Below are positions 48,325 to 58,585 of a stretch of 64,000 nucleotides of DNA, piece by piece. Within the stretch, counting starts at the first letter, position 1. Each line of letters opens with the position of its first letter. Under the pieces are notes generated by a model. The model made no database searches. It was given only the letters and a program-made list of their open reading frames with translations, and was not told where the DNA came from. Location: the NCBI RefSeq assembly GCF_000013665.1, contig NC_007912.1, positions 4,209,501 to 4,273,500 of the forward strand, given 5' to 3'. The position numbers and the translations under genes were made by a program. This DNA is from Saccharophagus degradans 2-40 (GTDB lineage: Bacteria > Pseudomonadota > Gammaproteobacteria > Pseudomonadales > Cellvibrionaceae).

Positions 48325-48684
48325 CGAAAAATCCTTATTATTAATGTGATTTTAATAACAACACCAAACCATTAATGTATCTCGCAGCGGCTTACTAGTA
48401 GGGCTGCCATTTATGGTTATCCATTTGTGCTCTACAAAGCCTAGCAAAAGATTAAGAAAAGTAAGTAAACACAACAAAAAATGGGCGCGCTAATCACCAA
48501 GGAATTTAAGACGCTAAACAGACAGCAAAATAAATTATCGAGAAATAAGGGGAGTGATAAAAATGAGAGGAATTTGAGGAATGGGAGAAATGAAAGAAAT
48601 TAAGAAAACAAAAAGAAAGGGATAATATGCACCAAGCGCTTAACGCCGCTAAAGGGGCGTCAAACGCTAGGTGACAATTAAGTT
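48325..48684. other. Intergenic region between GNAT and rimO
   Basis: This 360-base region is the upstream region of the GNAT/DUF6916/collar unit. It is A/T-rich near the GNAT start. A long A/G-rich, low-complexity part lies at about 48,490-48,620 (+ strand). At 48,635-48,668 there is an imperfect hairpin that fits a rimO terminator. No gene is credited. Confidence 0.6.
48635..48668 (-). terminator. Imperfect hairpin downstream of rimO
   Basis: AGCG-TT-ACGCC on the left (48635-48647) pairs with GGCGT-AA-CGCT on the right (48656-48668) with two mismatches and an 8-nt loop, 17 nt past the rimO stop. A clear T tract is absent. Confidence 0.5.
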
Positions 48685-50124
48685 TTATTGCTCATCTTCT
48701 ACCGCAATACCAGTCAAATCGTAATCATCCGACCCGGTTATTTCTACCGCAGAAAACTCACCTACTTTCATACCTGCTGCGCCACTAAAGGTAACTACAC
48801 CATCAATTTCTGGTGCGTCGGCATAAGTGCGGCCGGTGGCTATATCGCCGTCGATACTGTCGATTATCACATCCATTTCGTAGCCGACTTTTTGTTTGAG
48901 CTTGGCTGCCGAAATAGCTTGCTGGGTTTCCATAAAACGTTCCCAGCGCTCGCGTTTTACTTCGTCGGGCACGTGGTTGGGTAATGCGTTCGCTTTTGCG
49001 CCTTCAACGGGGGAATATTCAAAACACCCTACGCGATCTAATTGTGCTTCTTGCAGCCAATCTAAAAGAATTTGAAAATCTTGTTCTGTTTCGCCGGGAA
49101 AGCCAACAACAAATGTAGAACGCAATACAAGCTCTGGGCACATTTCTCGCCACTTGGCTAAGCGCTCTAAAGTTTTTTCTTGGTGCGCGGGGCGACGCAT
49201 ATTTTTTAATACTTGTGGCGATGCATGTTGAAAAGGAATATCTAAATACGGCAGAATTTTGCCTTCAGCCATAAGTGGTATTACGTTATCTACATGCGGG
49301 TATGGGTACACATAATGTAAACGCACCCACGCACCTAACTCGCCCAACGCTTCACACATTTCAAGCATGCGTGTTTTAACCGGGCGACCCTGCCAAAAAC
49401 CGGTGCGGTATTTTACATCTACGCCGTAAGCACTGGTATCTTGTGAAATAACTAAAATTTCTTTGGTGCCCGCTGCCACTAAGCGTTCGGCTTCACCTAA
49501 TACATCACCGATGGGTCGACTAACTAGGTCGCCGCGCATATCTGGAATAATGCAAAATGTGCAGCGATGGTTACAGCCTTCGCTAATTTTTAAATAGGCG
49601 TAATGGCGCGGTGTAAGTTTTACACCCTGTGGGGGTACTAAATCGATAAGTGGGTTGTGCTCTTTTTTCGGCGGTATATAACCGTGCACAGCCCCCATTA
49701 CTTCTTCGTAAGCCGCCGGGCCAGTTACGCTTAATACATTGGGGTAAGTTTCTTTAATAACTTGGGCATCGTTACCCTTGCCCATGCAACCCGTAACAAT
49801 CACCTTGCCGTTTTCTTTCATGGCTTCGCCAATAGCATCGAGGGACTCTTGCTTGGCGCTATCGATAAAGCCGCAGGTGTTAACTACCACCACATCGGCA
49901 TCGTTATAGCTTGGCACCACGTCGTAGCCATCCAACTTAAGCTGGGTAAGAATGCGCTCGGAATCCACTAGTGCCTTTGGGCAGCCCAAGGATACAAACC
50001 CGACTCTGTTGCCTAACTCGGAGCTTGGTGCTGCAACCGCGTTAGGCTCAGGGGTTTTACTGGCGCTATCTGATGCATGGGTAACGGGGCTAGCCTTTGA
50101 GGGGTCGAAGGTATTAACAGTCAT
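48685..50124 (-). CDS. rimO: Ribosomal protein S12 methylthiotransferase RimO
   Basis: A 479-residue radical-SAM enzyme that methylthiolates the conserved Asp of ribosomal protein S12. UPF0004 cysteines are in [25 protein letters not shown] and TGCMGKGND; the radical-SAM triad is in [17 protein letters not shown]; the TRAM domain begins near [13 protein letters not shown]. The [11 protein letters not shown] signature separates it from MiaB. An N-terminal Ser/Ala/Pro-rich extension of about 38 residues precedes the conserved start. It stands alone, between the collar cassette and a TonB receptor gene. Confidence 0.97.
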   Translation of the reverse strand: MTVNTFDPSKASPVTHASDSASKTPEPNAVAAPSSELGNRVGFVSLGCPKALVDSERILTQLKLDGYDVVPSYNDADVVVVNTCGFIDSAKQESLDAIGEAMKENGKVIVTGCMGKGNDAQVIKETYPNVLSVTGPAAYEEVMGAVHGYIPPKKEHNPLIDLVPPQGVKLTPRHYAYLKISEGCNHRCTFCIIPDMRGDLVSRPIGDVLGEAERLVAAGTKEILVISQDTSAYGVDVKYRTGFWQGRPVKTRMLEMCEALGELGAWVRLHYVYPYPHVDNVIPLMAEGKILPYLDIPFQHASPQVLKNMRRPAHQEKTLERLAKWREMCPELVLRSTFVVGFPGETEQDFQILLDWLQEAQLDRVGCFEYSPVEGAKANALPNHVPDEVKRERWERFMETQQAISAAKLKQKVGYEMDVIIDSIDGDIATGRTYADAPEIDGVVTFSGAAGMKVGEFSAVEITGSDDYDLTGIAVEDEQ

Positions 50125-50228
50125 GAAGTATCCGGCAGAAAGAGTGGGGGTAAAAAACGGGGGGAGTATACCGAAAACCGCGACGGGATTCAGTTATTTC
50201 TGCTCACTAAACGAACAACAATTACCGG

Positions 50229-52463
50229 CTAGTGAAAGCTAAGGCTAACGCCCAACCCAACCTGACGCTCTTCTGCCAAACTTATGCCAAATGCTCTGGT
50301 TTGAAAGAAGGTAGCGGCATCGCCAAAGCGCGCAGCGGATTCTGGCGTGGTGTCGTTATTAAGGTTTTTGCCCCATAGCGATACGCCCCAATTATCGCGC
50401 TCTATACTCGCCATAAGATTAAGCCGGTAAAAATCGCCAATGGTGGCAAAGTTGTGCTCGGCTACGTAGCGCTTAGATTCGTAAGCAAGCGTACTACTCA
50501 GTGAAAGGTGTAAATTGCTGGCAAGCGCTCGTTGGTAGTACAGCCCAACGTAGGCATCTAGCTGAGGCGCATTGGGAATGTGGTTTCCGCTTACATCGCT
50601 ATTGCCGGTTAAATCTAAATGCGCTGTTGTAGCTGTATTTTTTAGTTCAGTTTGGGTAACACCCATATTTAACCGCGTAGAGAAAGCGCTAGTCAAAGCC
50701 GCTTCTAGCTCTAGCTCCGCACCCATGTTGTGAGACTTGCCACCATTGGCAATGGTAGTAACACGTACATTTTGCGCGCTGTCATTTACATAACTTAGGC
50801 TTTGCGTTAACTGTAATTGCTGCCAATCGTAGTAAAAAATATTAGTGCTAAAAAAAACCTTATTCGCAATTAACTCACCTTTCAAACCAATATCGTAACT
50901 TATTAACGTTTCTTCTTCGAAAGTTTTAAAACCTAGTATGCGCGCGCGTTCAGTATCGTTTTCGAATGCGAGTGACTCGAGGTTATCGTTAAAGCCACCA
51001 GGCTTACGCCCTTTCGCCATAGAAATATACGCTAGCCACTGGCTATTTAGCGGTGCCACGTTAAATAACTTTGAAACATTTACCCGCGGCGATACGCTGT
51101 GCCAAACATTAGCGTCGCTGTAGGTCTCACCGTTATCAAGACTGCTATAGGCAATTTCATCTTTGCTATAGCGCACATCTACGCTTAATTTAATATCGTT
51201 ACCCAGTTCTTTATCTACGCTAGCGAATAAAGAAGTGTTATCTATATAAACAGATTGTGCCGCGCCAACCATAACCGAAATTGGGCCACCAAAGTCGAAG
51301 GCGTTGTTAGTTTGGTTAAATTTATCTAGCGAATAGTGCGACGCCCCAATAAGTAAACGCCCAGTATCGAAATAAATGTTAGAGATAACCTGCGATGTGA
51401 TGTCGGTACTATGCTTATTTAATTGGGTATAAACGCCTTGCAGCTCGTATAAGTCACCGTCAAAACCGGTTGCATTATTTAAACTGCTGCGCGCATGTGT
51501 AAATGTTATATCAAATTTATTTTGTGTAACGCTCGCCTCTAGGTGTTGACGCTCTATTGTATTCTCAAGCGATAGATCCCAAGGTGCGCCCGCCGAGTTA
51601 TACCCCACAGCCTTAGGTGCAGGTAATTCACCACAATAGTATTGAATGCTTGTGTCTAAATAGCAGTTGTTAAACTCGCGGTTTTGCAAATACGCGGGTA
51701 TGTGACCATCATTATCGTCTTGCTTGGTTGCACGATAATAAAAAGCGAGGTGTTCACTCGGCTGCCAAGTGCCAGCGAGGCTTAGCATTTGGGTTTGCTC
51801 GGCGCCGTAGCCTCGTGTGGTATCACCTAGATTGTTATCAACACTATTCGAATTGGATTGTTTAACCGCTGTTAACAGCAAGCCTGTCGTATTCGTGGGC
51901 GCTATATTCCCTTCGAAATCTAAGGTGCGATATAGGTTGTTCGCAAACTTGCTATTAACAATTGCATAATTATTTTGCACTGGGCGCTTGTAAACAAAAT
52001 TAATCGCTCCAGAAAAATTAGCGCGCCCGTACAGAGCCGCTTCTGGGCCGCGCAGCACTTCAATTTGCTCCAAACCCCGCATGGGTATCGACTGCGTCAT
52101 ATTCGATACGCTTATTCCGTCGATAAGAATCCCCGCAGGTGACTCCCCCACGATGGATGCCACGCCACGTATAACAGGCCGCTCTTGATAGCGACCAAAA
52201 TTGCGGTGCATTGAAAAATTGGGCACTAACAAACTTAAATCGTAGGATGAATGAACAAGGTTACGGTGCAGTGTAGAATCGGTGTAAACAGAGAGGGGGC
52301 GCGGCGCACTATTTAACTGCTCGGTAAAGTGGCGCGTTTTAATAGGAATATTGAGTAGCTGCTCTAAGCTCATATCAACAAGCAAGCTCGGCCCATTCTC
52401 TGCGTTAGCAGATACACCGAAGATGAAAAGTAAACCTATTCCTATATTCAAAAATCGTTTCAT
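50229..52463 (-). CDS. TonB-dependent outer-membrane receptor
   Basis: A 744-residue receptor with a signal peptide (ending VSANAENG). The plug has SLEQLLNIPIKT, PVIRGVASIVGESPAGILIDGISV and MRGLEQIEVLRGPEAALYGRANFSGAINFVYKRP; the barrel ends ERQVGLGVSLSFH. It belongs to the general siderophore/vitamin-type group and is unlike the GH43-linked receptor at 26.2 kb. Cargo cannot be read from context: no siderophore or vitamin genes are adjacent. A long intergenic stretch separates it from the GNAT downstream of its promoter. Confidence 0.9.
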   Translation of the reverse strand: MKRFLNIGIGLLFIFGVSANAENGPSLLVDMSLEQLLNIPIKTRHFTEQLNSAPRPLSVYTDSTLHRNLVHSSYDLSLLVPNFSMHRNFGRYQERPVIRGVASIVGESPAGILIDGISVSNMTQSIPMRGLEQIEVLRGPEAALYGRANFSGAINFVYKRPVQNNYAIVNSKFANNLYRTLDFEGNIAPTNTTGLLLTAVKQSNSNSVDNNLGDTTRGYGAEQTQMLSLAGTWQPSEHLAFYYRATKQDDNDGHIPAYLQNREFNNCYLDTSIQYYCGELPAPKAVGYNSAGAPWDLSLENTIERQHLEASVTQNKFDITFTHARSSLNNATGFDGDLYELQGVYTQLNKHSTDITSQVISNIYFDTGRLLIGASHYSLDKFNQTNNAFDFGGPISVMVGAAQSVYIDNTSLFASVDKELGNDIKLSVDVRYSKDEIAYSSLDNGETYSDANVWHSVSPRVNVSKLFNVAPLNSQWLAYISMAKGRKPGGFNDNLESLAFENDTERARILGFKTFEEETLISYDIGLKGELIANKVFFSTNIFYYDWQQLQLTQSLSYVNDSAQNVRVTTIANGGKSHNMGAELELEAALTSAFSTRLNMGVTQTELKNTATTAHLDLTGNSDVSGNHIPNAPQLDAYVGLYYQRALASNLHLSLSSTLAYESKRYVAEHNFATIGDFYRLNLMASIERDNWGVSLWGKNLNNDTTPESAARFGDAATFFQTRAFGISLAEERQVGLGVSLSFH

Positions 52464-52584
52464 TGGCAGCGAACAGAGTACGGGCTTTGAGTAAGTGTAG
52501 CTCTAAACACTATAGTTATCGCCTTCTGCACCTAGAAATTCGCTTGTTAAGCTAGCTCAAGTTGCAGTGACACAACCCATTAAT

Positions 52585-53112
52585 TTAACCGCGCGAACGC
52601 AAGTCAAACTCCATAATGTCGCCGCGCAAGCCATGCAATATGCTTACGCGGTTTTTCTTCCAGCCTCGTTCGCCATAGTAAGCGGCAAGGTCGTGGGTAA
52701 ATAATTGTAATTTGGCGTTAAAGGGTACAACTTTGTTACCGCGTTCCATGTTTTTGGCGTAGGTTTGCGCACTTACCAGCAAACTTTGGCCAATACCGTG
52801 CTTGCGGTAATTGGGCAGTACAAATAGGTTGGTTAGCCATACGGCTGGGTTGGGCACTTGCTCGGACTGATAGCGCACTAAGCTAACAACGCCAACAGGC
52901 TGTTCGTTTTGGTGTGCTACAAAGCTTACCGGTAGCGCATTAGGCTCTAGGTGCTTGCGCAGGCTTTCAAGACGCGCGCGGCGATCTATATCTACCGCTT
53001 GCGCAGATACACCTTCACCGTAACGAGCCATCCACTCGCTGTGTAGCCATTGGCTAACCTGCGTTAGCCATTCGGGGTAGTCCCGCAAATTAGAAATGCG
53101 AATGGGAGTCAC
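52585..53112 (-). CDS. GNAT family N-acetyltransferase
   Basis: A 175-residue acetyltransferase with the acetyl-CoA motif in LTNLFVLPNYRKHGIGQSLL (R-K-H-G-I-G loop) and YYGERGWKKNR near the C-terminus. It is unrelated in detail to the GNAT at 48 kb. It is downstream of lipA on the same strand (75 nt gap with a hairpin). The substrate is unknown. Confidence 0.82.
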   Translation of the reverse strand: MTPIRISNLRDYPEWLTQVSQWLHSEWMARYGEGVSAQAVDIDRRARLESLRKHLEPNALPVSFVAHQNEQPVGVVSLVRYQSEQVPNPAVWLTNLFVLPNYRKHGIGQSLLVSAQTYAKNMERGNKVVPFNAKLQLFTHDLAAYYGERGWKKNRVSILHGLRGDIMEFDLRSRG

Positions 53113-53162
53113 TGTATACCGCTATTGGTGATAGAAAAAACCAGTTGAACCTACAAGTAGCC

Positions 53163-53195
53163 GTTAAGTAACCCCGAAGGCGGCAATTACTTAAC
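53163..53195 (-). terminator. Hairpin overlapping the lipA stop codon
   Basis: GTTAAGTAA (53163-53171) is inverted as TTACTTAAC (53187-53195), so the stem includes the lipA stop codon at 53187-53189. The loop can form a further small CCG/CGG stem. There is no T run, so its role as a terminator is uncertain. Confidence 0.45.
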
Positions 53196-54254
53196 TTCTT
53201 CACCGTGAGCTTGTTTATCGGCATGGTAGGACGAGCGCACAAGCGGGCCACAAGCGGCGTGCTTAAAGCCTAGCTGCTCTGCCATTGCGGTGTACTCGTC
53301 AAACTCTGCAGGCTCTACATAGCGTTTAACCGGCAAGTGATCGCGCGACGGCTGTAGGTACTGACCGATGGTTAACATGTCTATATCGTGTTCGCGCATA
53401 TCTTTCAGGGTTTCAAAGATTTCTTCTTTGGTTTCCCCTAAACCTACCATCAAGCCAGATTTAGTAAGCACTTCTGGCCTAAGCGCTTTGTACTTTTTAA
53501 GCAGCTCGAGCGACCATTTGTAATTGGCACCTGGGCGCGCCTCGCGGTACAAACGCGGCACGGTTTCTAGGTTGTGGTTAAATACATCGGGCGGCTCGTT
53601 GGCGAGAATATCTAACGCTATATCCATGCGGCCACGAAAATCTGGGGTGAGAATTTCTACCTGCAGGTTGGGCGAAAGCGCACGGGATTCACGGATACAG
53701 TCGGCAAAATGCTGAGCACCGCCATCGCGCAAGTCGTCGCGGTCCACCGAGGTAACCACCACGTATTTGAGGCCCATATCGGCGATAGCTTCGGCCAAGT
53801 GTTTTGGCTCATTCTCGTCTAACGGGTTGGGCTTGCCGTGGCCCACGTCGCAAAAAGGGCAGCGACGAGTACAGATATCGCCCATGATCATAAAGGTAGC
53901 AGTACCGCCGCCAAAGCATTCGCTTAGGTTAGGGCAGTTGGCTTCTTCACAAACCGTAGACAGTTTGTTTTTGCGCAGTAGTTTTTTAATACGATCCACT
54001 TCGGGGTCGGCTTTTACGCGAATGCGAATCCAATCGGGTTTGCGCAGCATGCTATCCGTTGCAATTACTTTTACGGGGATACGCTCTACCTTATCGGCAT
54101 CGCGCAGTTTTTCGCCCTGTTTAATGCGGCGGGTGCGTTTAACAGGCACGCCGTCGGTTGCTATTGCATCGGACATCATTACGCTTTCTTGGCTTGTGGC
54201 CGCGTTGGGTTCATGGCTTTGTACGCCAGTGTTGTTCTCTGAGGATTCGCTCAT
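53187..54254 (-). CDS. lipA: Lipoyl synthase
   Basis: A 355-residue radical-SAM enzyme that inserts two sulfurs into octanoyl groups on lipoyl domains. The auxiliary cluster motif is [12 protein letters not shown] and the radical-SAM motif is CTRRCPFC. The C-terminal RSSYHAD carries the conserved serine. The N-terminus is extended by about 40-50 low-complexity residues relative to E. coli LipA (321); the conserved domain starts near [19 protein letters not shown]. It begins 6 nt after lipB ends, so the two are co-transcribed. Confidence 0.97.
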   Translation of the reverse strand: MSESSENNTGVQSHEPNAATSQESVMMSDAIATDGVPVKRTRRIKQGEKLRDADKVERIPVKVIATDSMLRKPDWIRIRVKADPEVDRIKKLLRKNKLSTVCEEANCPNLSECFGGGTATFMIMGDICTRRCPFCDVGHGKPNPLDENEPKHLAEAIADMGLKYVVVTSVDRDDLRDGGAQHFADCIRESRALSPNLQVEILTPDFRGRMDIALDILANEPPDVFNHNLETVPRLYREARPGANYKWSLELLKKYKALRPEVLTKSGLMVGLGETKEEIFETLKDMREHDIDMLTIGQYLQPSRDHLPVKRYVEPAEFDEYTAMAEQLGFKHAACGPLVRSSYHADKQAHGEEVK

Positions 54255-54260
54255 CAGCTA

Positions 54261-54911
54261 CTACTCTTTTAGCTGGGCGGTTAGCCCAAGTATGTTGGAT
54301 AAAATTCGCGTGTAGCGCTTGGCCACATCGCTAAATACTACTGGTTGTTTGGTTGTATCAACTAAATCAACCAACCGGGTCATATTAAGGCCCGCATAAC
54401 CACAGGGGTTAATTTGGTTAAAGGGCGCCAAATCAACATCTACGTTGATTGCTACACCGTGAAAACTGCACCCTTTGCGCACTCGCAGGCCCAAAGAGGC
54501 TATTTTATCACCATTTACGTACACACCTGGCGCATCCGCTTTGGGCGCGGAATCTATCTTATATTCGGCCAACAATGCCACAACAGATTGCTCTATTTTT
54601 GTAACAAGCTCGCGCACCCCTATTTTTAAGCGGCGTAAATCCAGCAAGGGGTAGGCCACGAGTTGGCCTGGGCCGTGATATGTGACCTGCCCGCCCCTGT
54701 CTGTGGCTACCACCGGAATCGCGCCTGGGGCCAACAAATGCTCGGCTTTGCCCGCTTGGCCCTGTGTAAATACAGGGGGGTGCTCTACCAGCCACAACTC
54801 ATCGGGTGTATGCGCATCGCGCCCATCGGTAAAGTCTTTCATTGCCTGCCACACGGGCTGGTAGTCGGCTTTACCTAGGTTTTTAACGTGCAATATGGGC
54901 AAATCGGTCAC
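54261..54911 (-). CDS. lipB: Octanoyl-[acyl carrier protein]-protein N-octanoyltransferase
   Basis: A 216-residue enzyme that moves octanoate from ACP to lipoyl domains, the first step of de novo lipoate synthesis. Conserved features are [31 protein letters not shown], the lysine in DKIASLGLR, and the catalytic cysteine in [11 protein letters not shown]. It lies between ybeD and lipA in the usual order. Confidence 0.96.
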   Translation of the reverse strand: MTDLPILHVKNLGKADYQPVWQAMKDFTDGRDAHTPDELWLVEHPPVFTQGQAGKAEHLLAPGAIPVVATDRGGQVTYHGPGQLVAYPLLDLRRLKIGVRELVTKIEQSVVALLAEYKIDSAPKADAPGVYVNGDKIASLGLRVRKGCSFHGVAINVDVDLAPFNQINPCGYAGLNMTRLVDLVDTTKQPVVFSDVAKRYTRILSNILGLTAQLKE

Positions 54912-54997
54912 AGCGGTACATCACAAATTTGAAGGTGCTTGCTTTTAAGCTTTCTGGGTATTTACAGCTGCACACCTTGTGAGCGCGCAGCTATAAG

Positions 54998-55270
54998 TTA
55001 CATCACCATGCGCGTGCCAGGGTGTTTTTTAAGGTCTTCGTGTATGGCTTGCAGCTGCTCTATACCAGTAGCCGTAATGTAAACGGTGTAGGATTGAAAC
55101 TTGCCTTTGCTGCTAGCCCGCACTTCGAGTTTATCGCGATCGAAGCCCGGGGCGTGCTTATCCATTACAGCCAGCACAACATCTAAGAATTCATCACTGG
55201 CCACACCCAAGGTTTTTATCGGGTAGTCGGGGCACGGAAATTCAATTTTTGGCGGTTCTTGATTACTCAC
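54998..55270 (-). CDS. ybeD: YbeD/DUF493 family protein
   Basis: A 90-residue cytosolic protein with the DUF493 pattern (IEFPCPDYPIKTLG, VRASSKGKFQSYTVYITA, DLKKHPGTRMVM). The start is GTG at 55270, giving an 8-nt overlap with the dacA end and a good GAAGAGG ribosome site. A longer frame from 55294 would overlap dacA more and lacks homology. It sits between dacA and lipB, as in E. coli. E. coli YbeD has an ACT-like fold; function is unsettled. Confidence 0.9.
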   Translation of the reverse strand: MSNQEPPKIEFPCPDYPIKTLGVASDEFLDVVLAVMDKHAPGFDRDKLEVRASSKGKFQSYTVYITATGIEQLQAIHEDLKKHPGTRMVM

Positions 55271-56444
55271 TTGCTGCCTCTTCATCATCTTCAAACATCA
55301 ACATGATGCTGTCCCAGGTGCGAGCAAAAAAGCCGGCTTCATCCACTTTGGTGGCAGCCACTAGGTCGTATTCTGCTAGCACTTCGTCTTCGAGTTTAAG
55401 CAGTAGGCTACCTAAAATTTGGCCGGGGGCCACAGGCGCTTCAATAATAGAATCTACACGGGTAACAGCTTTAACCGATTTATGTGCGCCGCGAGGAATG
55501 GTCACTTCGATATCGCTATTTACCGTTAAGCTAACTTTGTCGGTTAAGCCCTTCCAAACTCTTGCATCGCTAATAGCCTCACCTTCGTTGTACAAGGTGT
55601 AGGTTTTGTAATAACGGAAACCGTAGGATAAAAGCTTTTGCGAATCCTGGGTGCGGGCCGAGTCGGATTTAGTGCCCAGAACCACCGAGATTAAACGCAT
55701 ATCATCTTGCTTAGCAGAAGCCACCAAACAATAACCGGCAGATTCGGTGTGGCCAGTCTTCATGCCGTCTACGCTGTCGTCGCGAAACAGTAAGCGGTTG
55801 CGGTTAGGCTGGTTTATGCCGTTGTATTTAAAGTATTTTTCGGAGTAAAGCGCGTAGTGCTCTGGGTGGTCGTTAACGAGCGCACGCGCAAGTATAGCGA
55901 GGTCGCGGGCAGTAGTTACGTGCCCTTCGGCTGGCCAGCCTGTGGCATTTTCAAAGTTGGTGCTGTTCATGCCTAATAACTGCGCCTGCTGGTTCATTAC
56001 ATCGGCAAAGGCAGATTCGTCGCCAGCGATGTGTTGCGCTAGCGCGATACTGGCATCGTTACCAGATTGAATGATTACACCGCGCAACAAGTCAATAACG
56101 CGTACTTCGCTGCGAGGGTCGAGGAACATAGTCGAGCTACCGCTTGCCGAACCACCGCGACGCCATGCGTCATCACTCACTAGCACTAACGCATCTTCTG
56201 TTAAGCGGCCGCTTTCTATTTCTTCCGAAACGATATAGCTGGTCATCATTTTGGTAAGGCTTGCAGGCTCCATTACCTCATCGGCATTGCTCTCTACAAT
56301 TACCTTGCCGGTATCGGCGTCTATCAATAAATACGCTTTAGCAGAAAGCTCTGGGGGCGCAGGCACAATAACTTGAGCTGCGAATACAGGTACACAAATC
56401 GTGGCGAGTAAGCAAACAACGAAGGAGCGCATTGAGGTCAGCAT
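55263..56444 (-). CDS. dacA: D-alanyl-D-alanine carboxypeptidase (PBP5/6 type)
   Basis: A 393-residue low-molecular-mass penicillin-binding protein that trims peptidoglycan pentapeptides. It has a signal peptide (about 1-22), and the three active-site motifs are S62-x-x-K65 (SLTK), S127-G-N and K229-T-G. The beta-rich C-terminal domain (LTDKVSLTVNSDIEVTIPRG onward) precedes an amphipathic anchoring helix (ARTWDSIMLMF). Length equals the family norm (~400). Confidence 0.96.
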   Translation of the reverse strand: MLTSMRSFVVCLLATICVPVFAAQVIVPAPPELSAKAYLLIDADTGKVIVESNADEVMEPASLTKMMTSYIVSEEIESGRLTEDALVLVSDDAWRRGGSASGSSTMFLDPRSEVRVIDLLRGVIIQSGNDASIALAQHIAGDESAFADVMNQQAQLLGMNSTNFENATGWPAEGHVTTARDLAILARALVNDHPEHYALYSEKYFKYNGINQPNRNRLLFRDDSVDGMKTGHTESAGYCLVASAKQDDMRLISVVLGTKSDSARTQDSQKLLSYGFRYYKTYTLYNEGEAISDARVWKGLTDKVSLTVNSDIEVTIPRGAHKSVKAVTRVDSIIEAPVAPGQILGSLLLKLEDEVLAEYDLVAATKVDEAGFFARTWDSIMLMFEDDEEAASE

Positions 56445-56565
56445 TGGCGAAGAAATTACCCTTGTTTTGGAGGTTTAACGAGGTGGAGGCCAGCGTTCGA
56501 AGTAAAAGGGCCGCTATTGTAGCAGCAAACCTATAAAAACCCGAATGGCTGTGCCTCGGTTATAT

Positions 56566-57474
56566 CTATTGAGTGCGGTTTACCACATGAGGTTCCGGCA
56601 AATTCGCTTTTATTACCTTGTCTTGGATAGTGATTAAGGCCAAATTGTTGTCGATAGGCCCTATTTGGACGCGATAAAACTTATCTTTGTAGGCCTTTAC
56701 CTCCCCTGGGCGCAAAATAATCACGGGGTAGTAGGTAAGTGCATTGATTTTTTGCTGCATCGCTTGTGCAGACTGCAACGAGCCAAACGCGCCCACCTGC
56801 AAAAAGGTGCCCTCTGGCAGCTGATAACCGCCGGCGTCTACCGGTGAAGGGGCTGGGGCCACCCCGTCTAACACGGTATCGTTGACTGGCACCGTGTAGC
56901 CAGGCTGGGTAATTGCGTACTTTTTAGGATCGATATATTCAACCGTCACATGTGCGGTACCGGCGTTGGCATAGCCCAGTTTGCGCGCAGCGGTATAGCT
57001 TAGGTCGATAATACGGTCGCCGTGAAACGGGCCGCGGTCGTTCACCCGCACGATAATAGAGCGGTTGTTGGCGAGGTTAGTAACCCGCACGTAACTCGGA
57101 ATGGGCAGCGTTTTGTGCGCTGCCGTAACCGCGTACATATCGTAAATTTCACCGTTGGAGGTGCGTCGGCCGTGAAACTTGTTGCCGTACCACGATGCCA
57201 CACCGCGCTCGCGGTAACCGTCGGGGTTATCCATTACATGGTAGGTTTTACCCAGTACAGTGTAGGGGCTGTAATTACCGGCGCGGGTGCGTGGCTCGTA
57301 GCGCGGCACCGGCTCTGGTATATGATCCACACTTAACGGCTTACTCGGCCCACTGTCGCGCTCTTCTACCACCAAGGGCAAGGTACTGCAGCCTGCAAAA
57401 GCAAGCAGGCTGCCCGATAGCGCGACAAGTACCCAGCGATTAACCAAGTGGAACTGCATGTACGGATATTTCAA
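56566..57474 (-). CDS. rlpA: RlpA-like septal lytic transglycosylase lipoprotein
   Basis: A 302-residue lipoprotein with a signal peptide and lipobox LAFAGCS. A double-psi barrel follows (GVASWYGNKFHGRRTSNGEIYDMYAVTAAHKTLP, VRVNDRGPFHGDRIIDLSYTAA), with the conserved catalytic His and Asp. The C-terminal SPOR domain (TFLQVGAFGSLQSAQAMQQKI to VQIGPID) targets denuded septal glycan. RlpA of Pseudomonas cleaves such glycan strands. It lies between mltB and dacA in a cell-wall operon. Confidence 0.95.
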   Translation of the reverse strand: MKYPYMQFHLVNRWVLVALSGSLLAFAGCSTLPLVVEERDSGPSKPLSVDHIPEPVPRYEPRTRAGNYSPYTVLGKTYHVMDNPDGYRERGVASWYGNKFHGRRTSNGEIYDMYAVTAAHKTLPIPSYVRVTNLANNRSIIVRVNDRGPFHGDRIIDLSYTAARKLGYANAGTAHVTVEYIDPKKYAITQPGYTVPVNDTVLDGVAPAPSPVDAGGYQLPEGTFLQVGAFGSLQSAQAMQQKINALTYYPVIILRPGEVKAYKDKFYRVQIGPIDNNLALITIQDKVIKANLPEPHVVNRTQ

Positions 57475-57501
57475 AAACGTATTGCCCTATAAAATGCGCG
57501 T

Positions 57502-58527
57502 TTAAGGTGTGGCCACCGAGGCGGGCGCTGGGCTGTTATGGCGATATAAAATCTCTTCACTCAGCTCCCACACTGCGCGCGCGTACATATGGCTGCGATT
57601 GTAGCGAGTAATAACGTAAAAGTTATCGTAACCCAGCCAATATTCTTTGCCCTTTTCGCCGTCGTAAGCAATGGGCATCACCTTGGTATCGCCAGGTATT
57701 TCTACATCGACAGGCGTAAAGCCTTTTGCGGCCACTTCGGTTGCTGTAAGCGACGGCCGTGAGCGCGAATCTAATATAGACTCGTCGTAGCCCTCAGCAA
57801 TGCGCGCCCTAACCATAACCGGCTCGCCGGTTTGCCATTTGTGGGCGCGAAAGTAGTTGGCCACGCTGCCAATGGCGTCTTTGGGGTTGTTCCAAATATC
57901 GGCTTTTTTATCGCCATCAAAATCTACTGCGTAAGCGCGATAGCTGCTTGGCATAAACTGGCCGTAGCCCATTGCCCCCGCGTAAGAGCCTTTTAGCGCT
58001 AGCGGGTTTTGTTTTTGCTCGGTGGTCAACAATAAGAAGTTTTCGAGCTCTTTGGCAAAAAAGGTGGACCGCGGTGGGTAATCAAACCCCAAGGTAGTAA
58101 GAGCGTCTATTACACGATAACTACCAGCGTGGCGCCCGTAGCGTGTTTCAACACCAATAATAGCCACAATAATTTGCTCGGGCACACCAAACTCTTTACT
58201 GGCTTTGGCAAGGGTATCGGCGTTTTCGGCCCAAAACTCTACGCCTTGAGTTATTCGAGATTCACCCAAAAATATATTGCGGTACTCAAACCAAGGTTTG
58301 GTTTTTTCCGCTGGGCGCGCAATAGCATCCAAAATAGATTGCTGCTTGTTGGCATCTTTTAAAATGCGCACCACTTCTTTTTCGCTCAAGCCGTATTCAT
58401 TTACCATTTTGGCAATAAATGCTTTAGCTTCTGGGTGCTCGGAATAATCTGCTAGCGCGAGCGGGCTTGCAGTAATCACTGCCGCTAAAGCGGTAGTGGA
58501 GAATACTTTTTTTAAAGTCGAAAACAT
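57502..58527 (-). CDS. mltB: Membrane-bound lytic murein transglycosylase B
   Basis: A 341-residue lytic transglycosylase that cleaves peptidoglycan to 1,6-anhydro products. Catalytic Glu is in IIGVETRYGRHAGSYRV; other family motifs are PPRSTFFAKELENFLLL, GSYAGAMGYGQFMPSSYRAYAVDFDGD and DAIGSVANYFRAHKW. The signal peptide (ending SPLALADYS) has no lipobox cysteine, so the protein is more likely soluble periplasmic (SltB-like) than membrane-tethered. It is followed by rlpA 28 nt later. Confidence 0.93.
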   Translation of the reverse strand: MFSTLKKVFSTTALAAVITASPLALADYSEHPEAKAFIAKMVNEYGLSEKEVVRILKDANKQQSILDAIARPAEKTKPWFEYRNIFLGESRITQGVEFWAENADTLAKASKEFGVPEQIIVAIIGVETRYGRHAGSYRVIDALTTLGFDYPPRSTFFAKELENFLLLTTEQKQNPLALKGSYAGAMGYGQFMPSSYRAYAVDFDGDKKADIWNNPKDAIGSVANYFRAHKWQTGEPVMVRARIAEGYDESILDSRSRPSLTATEVAAKGFTPVDVEIPGDTKVMPIAYDGEKGKEYWLGYDNFYVITRYNRSHMYARAVWELSEEILYRHNSPAPASVATP

Positions 58528-58585
58528 CTAAATCGCCTTTTTATGGTTGGGTCGCGCGAATACGTCGCGGGGCATAACTAATATG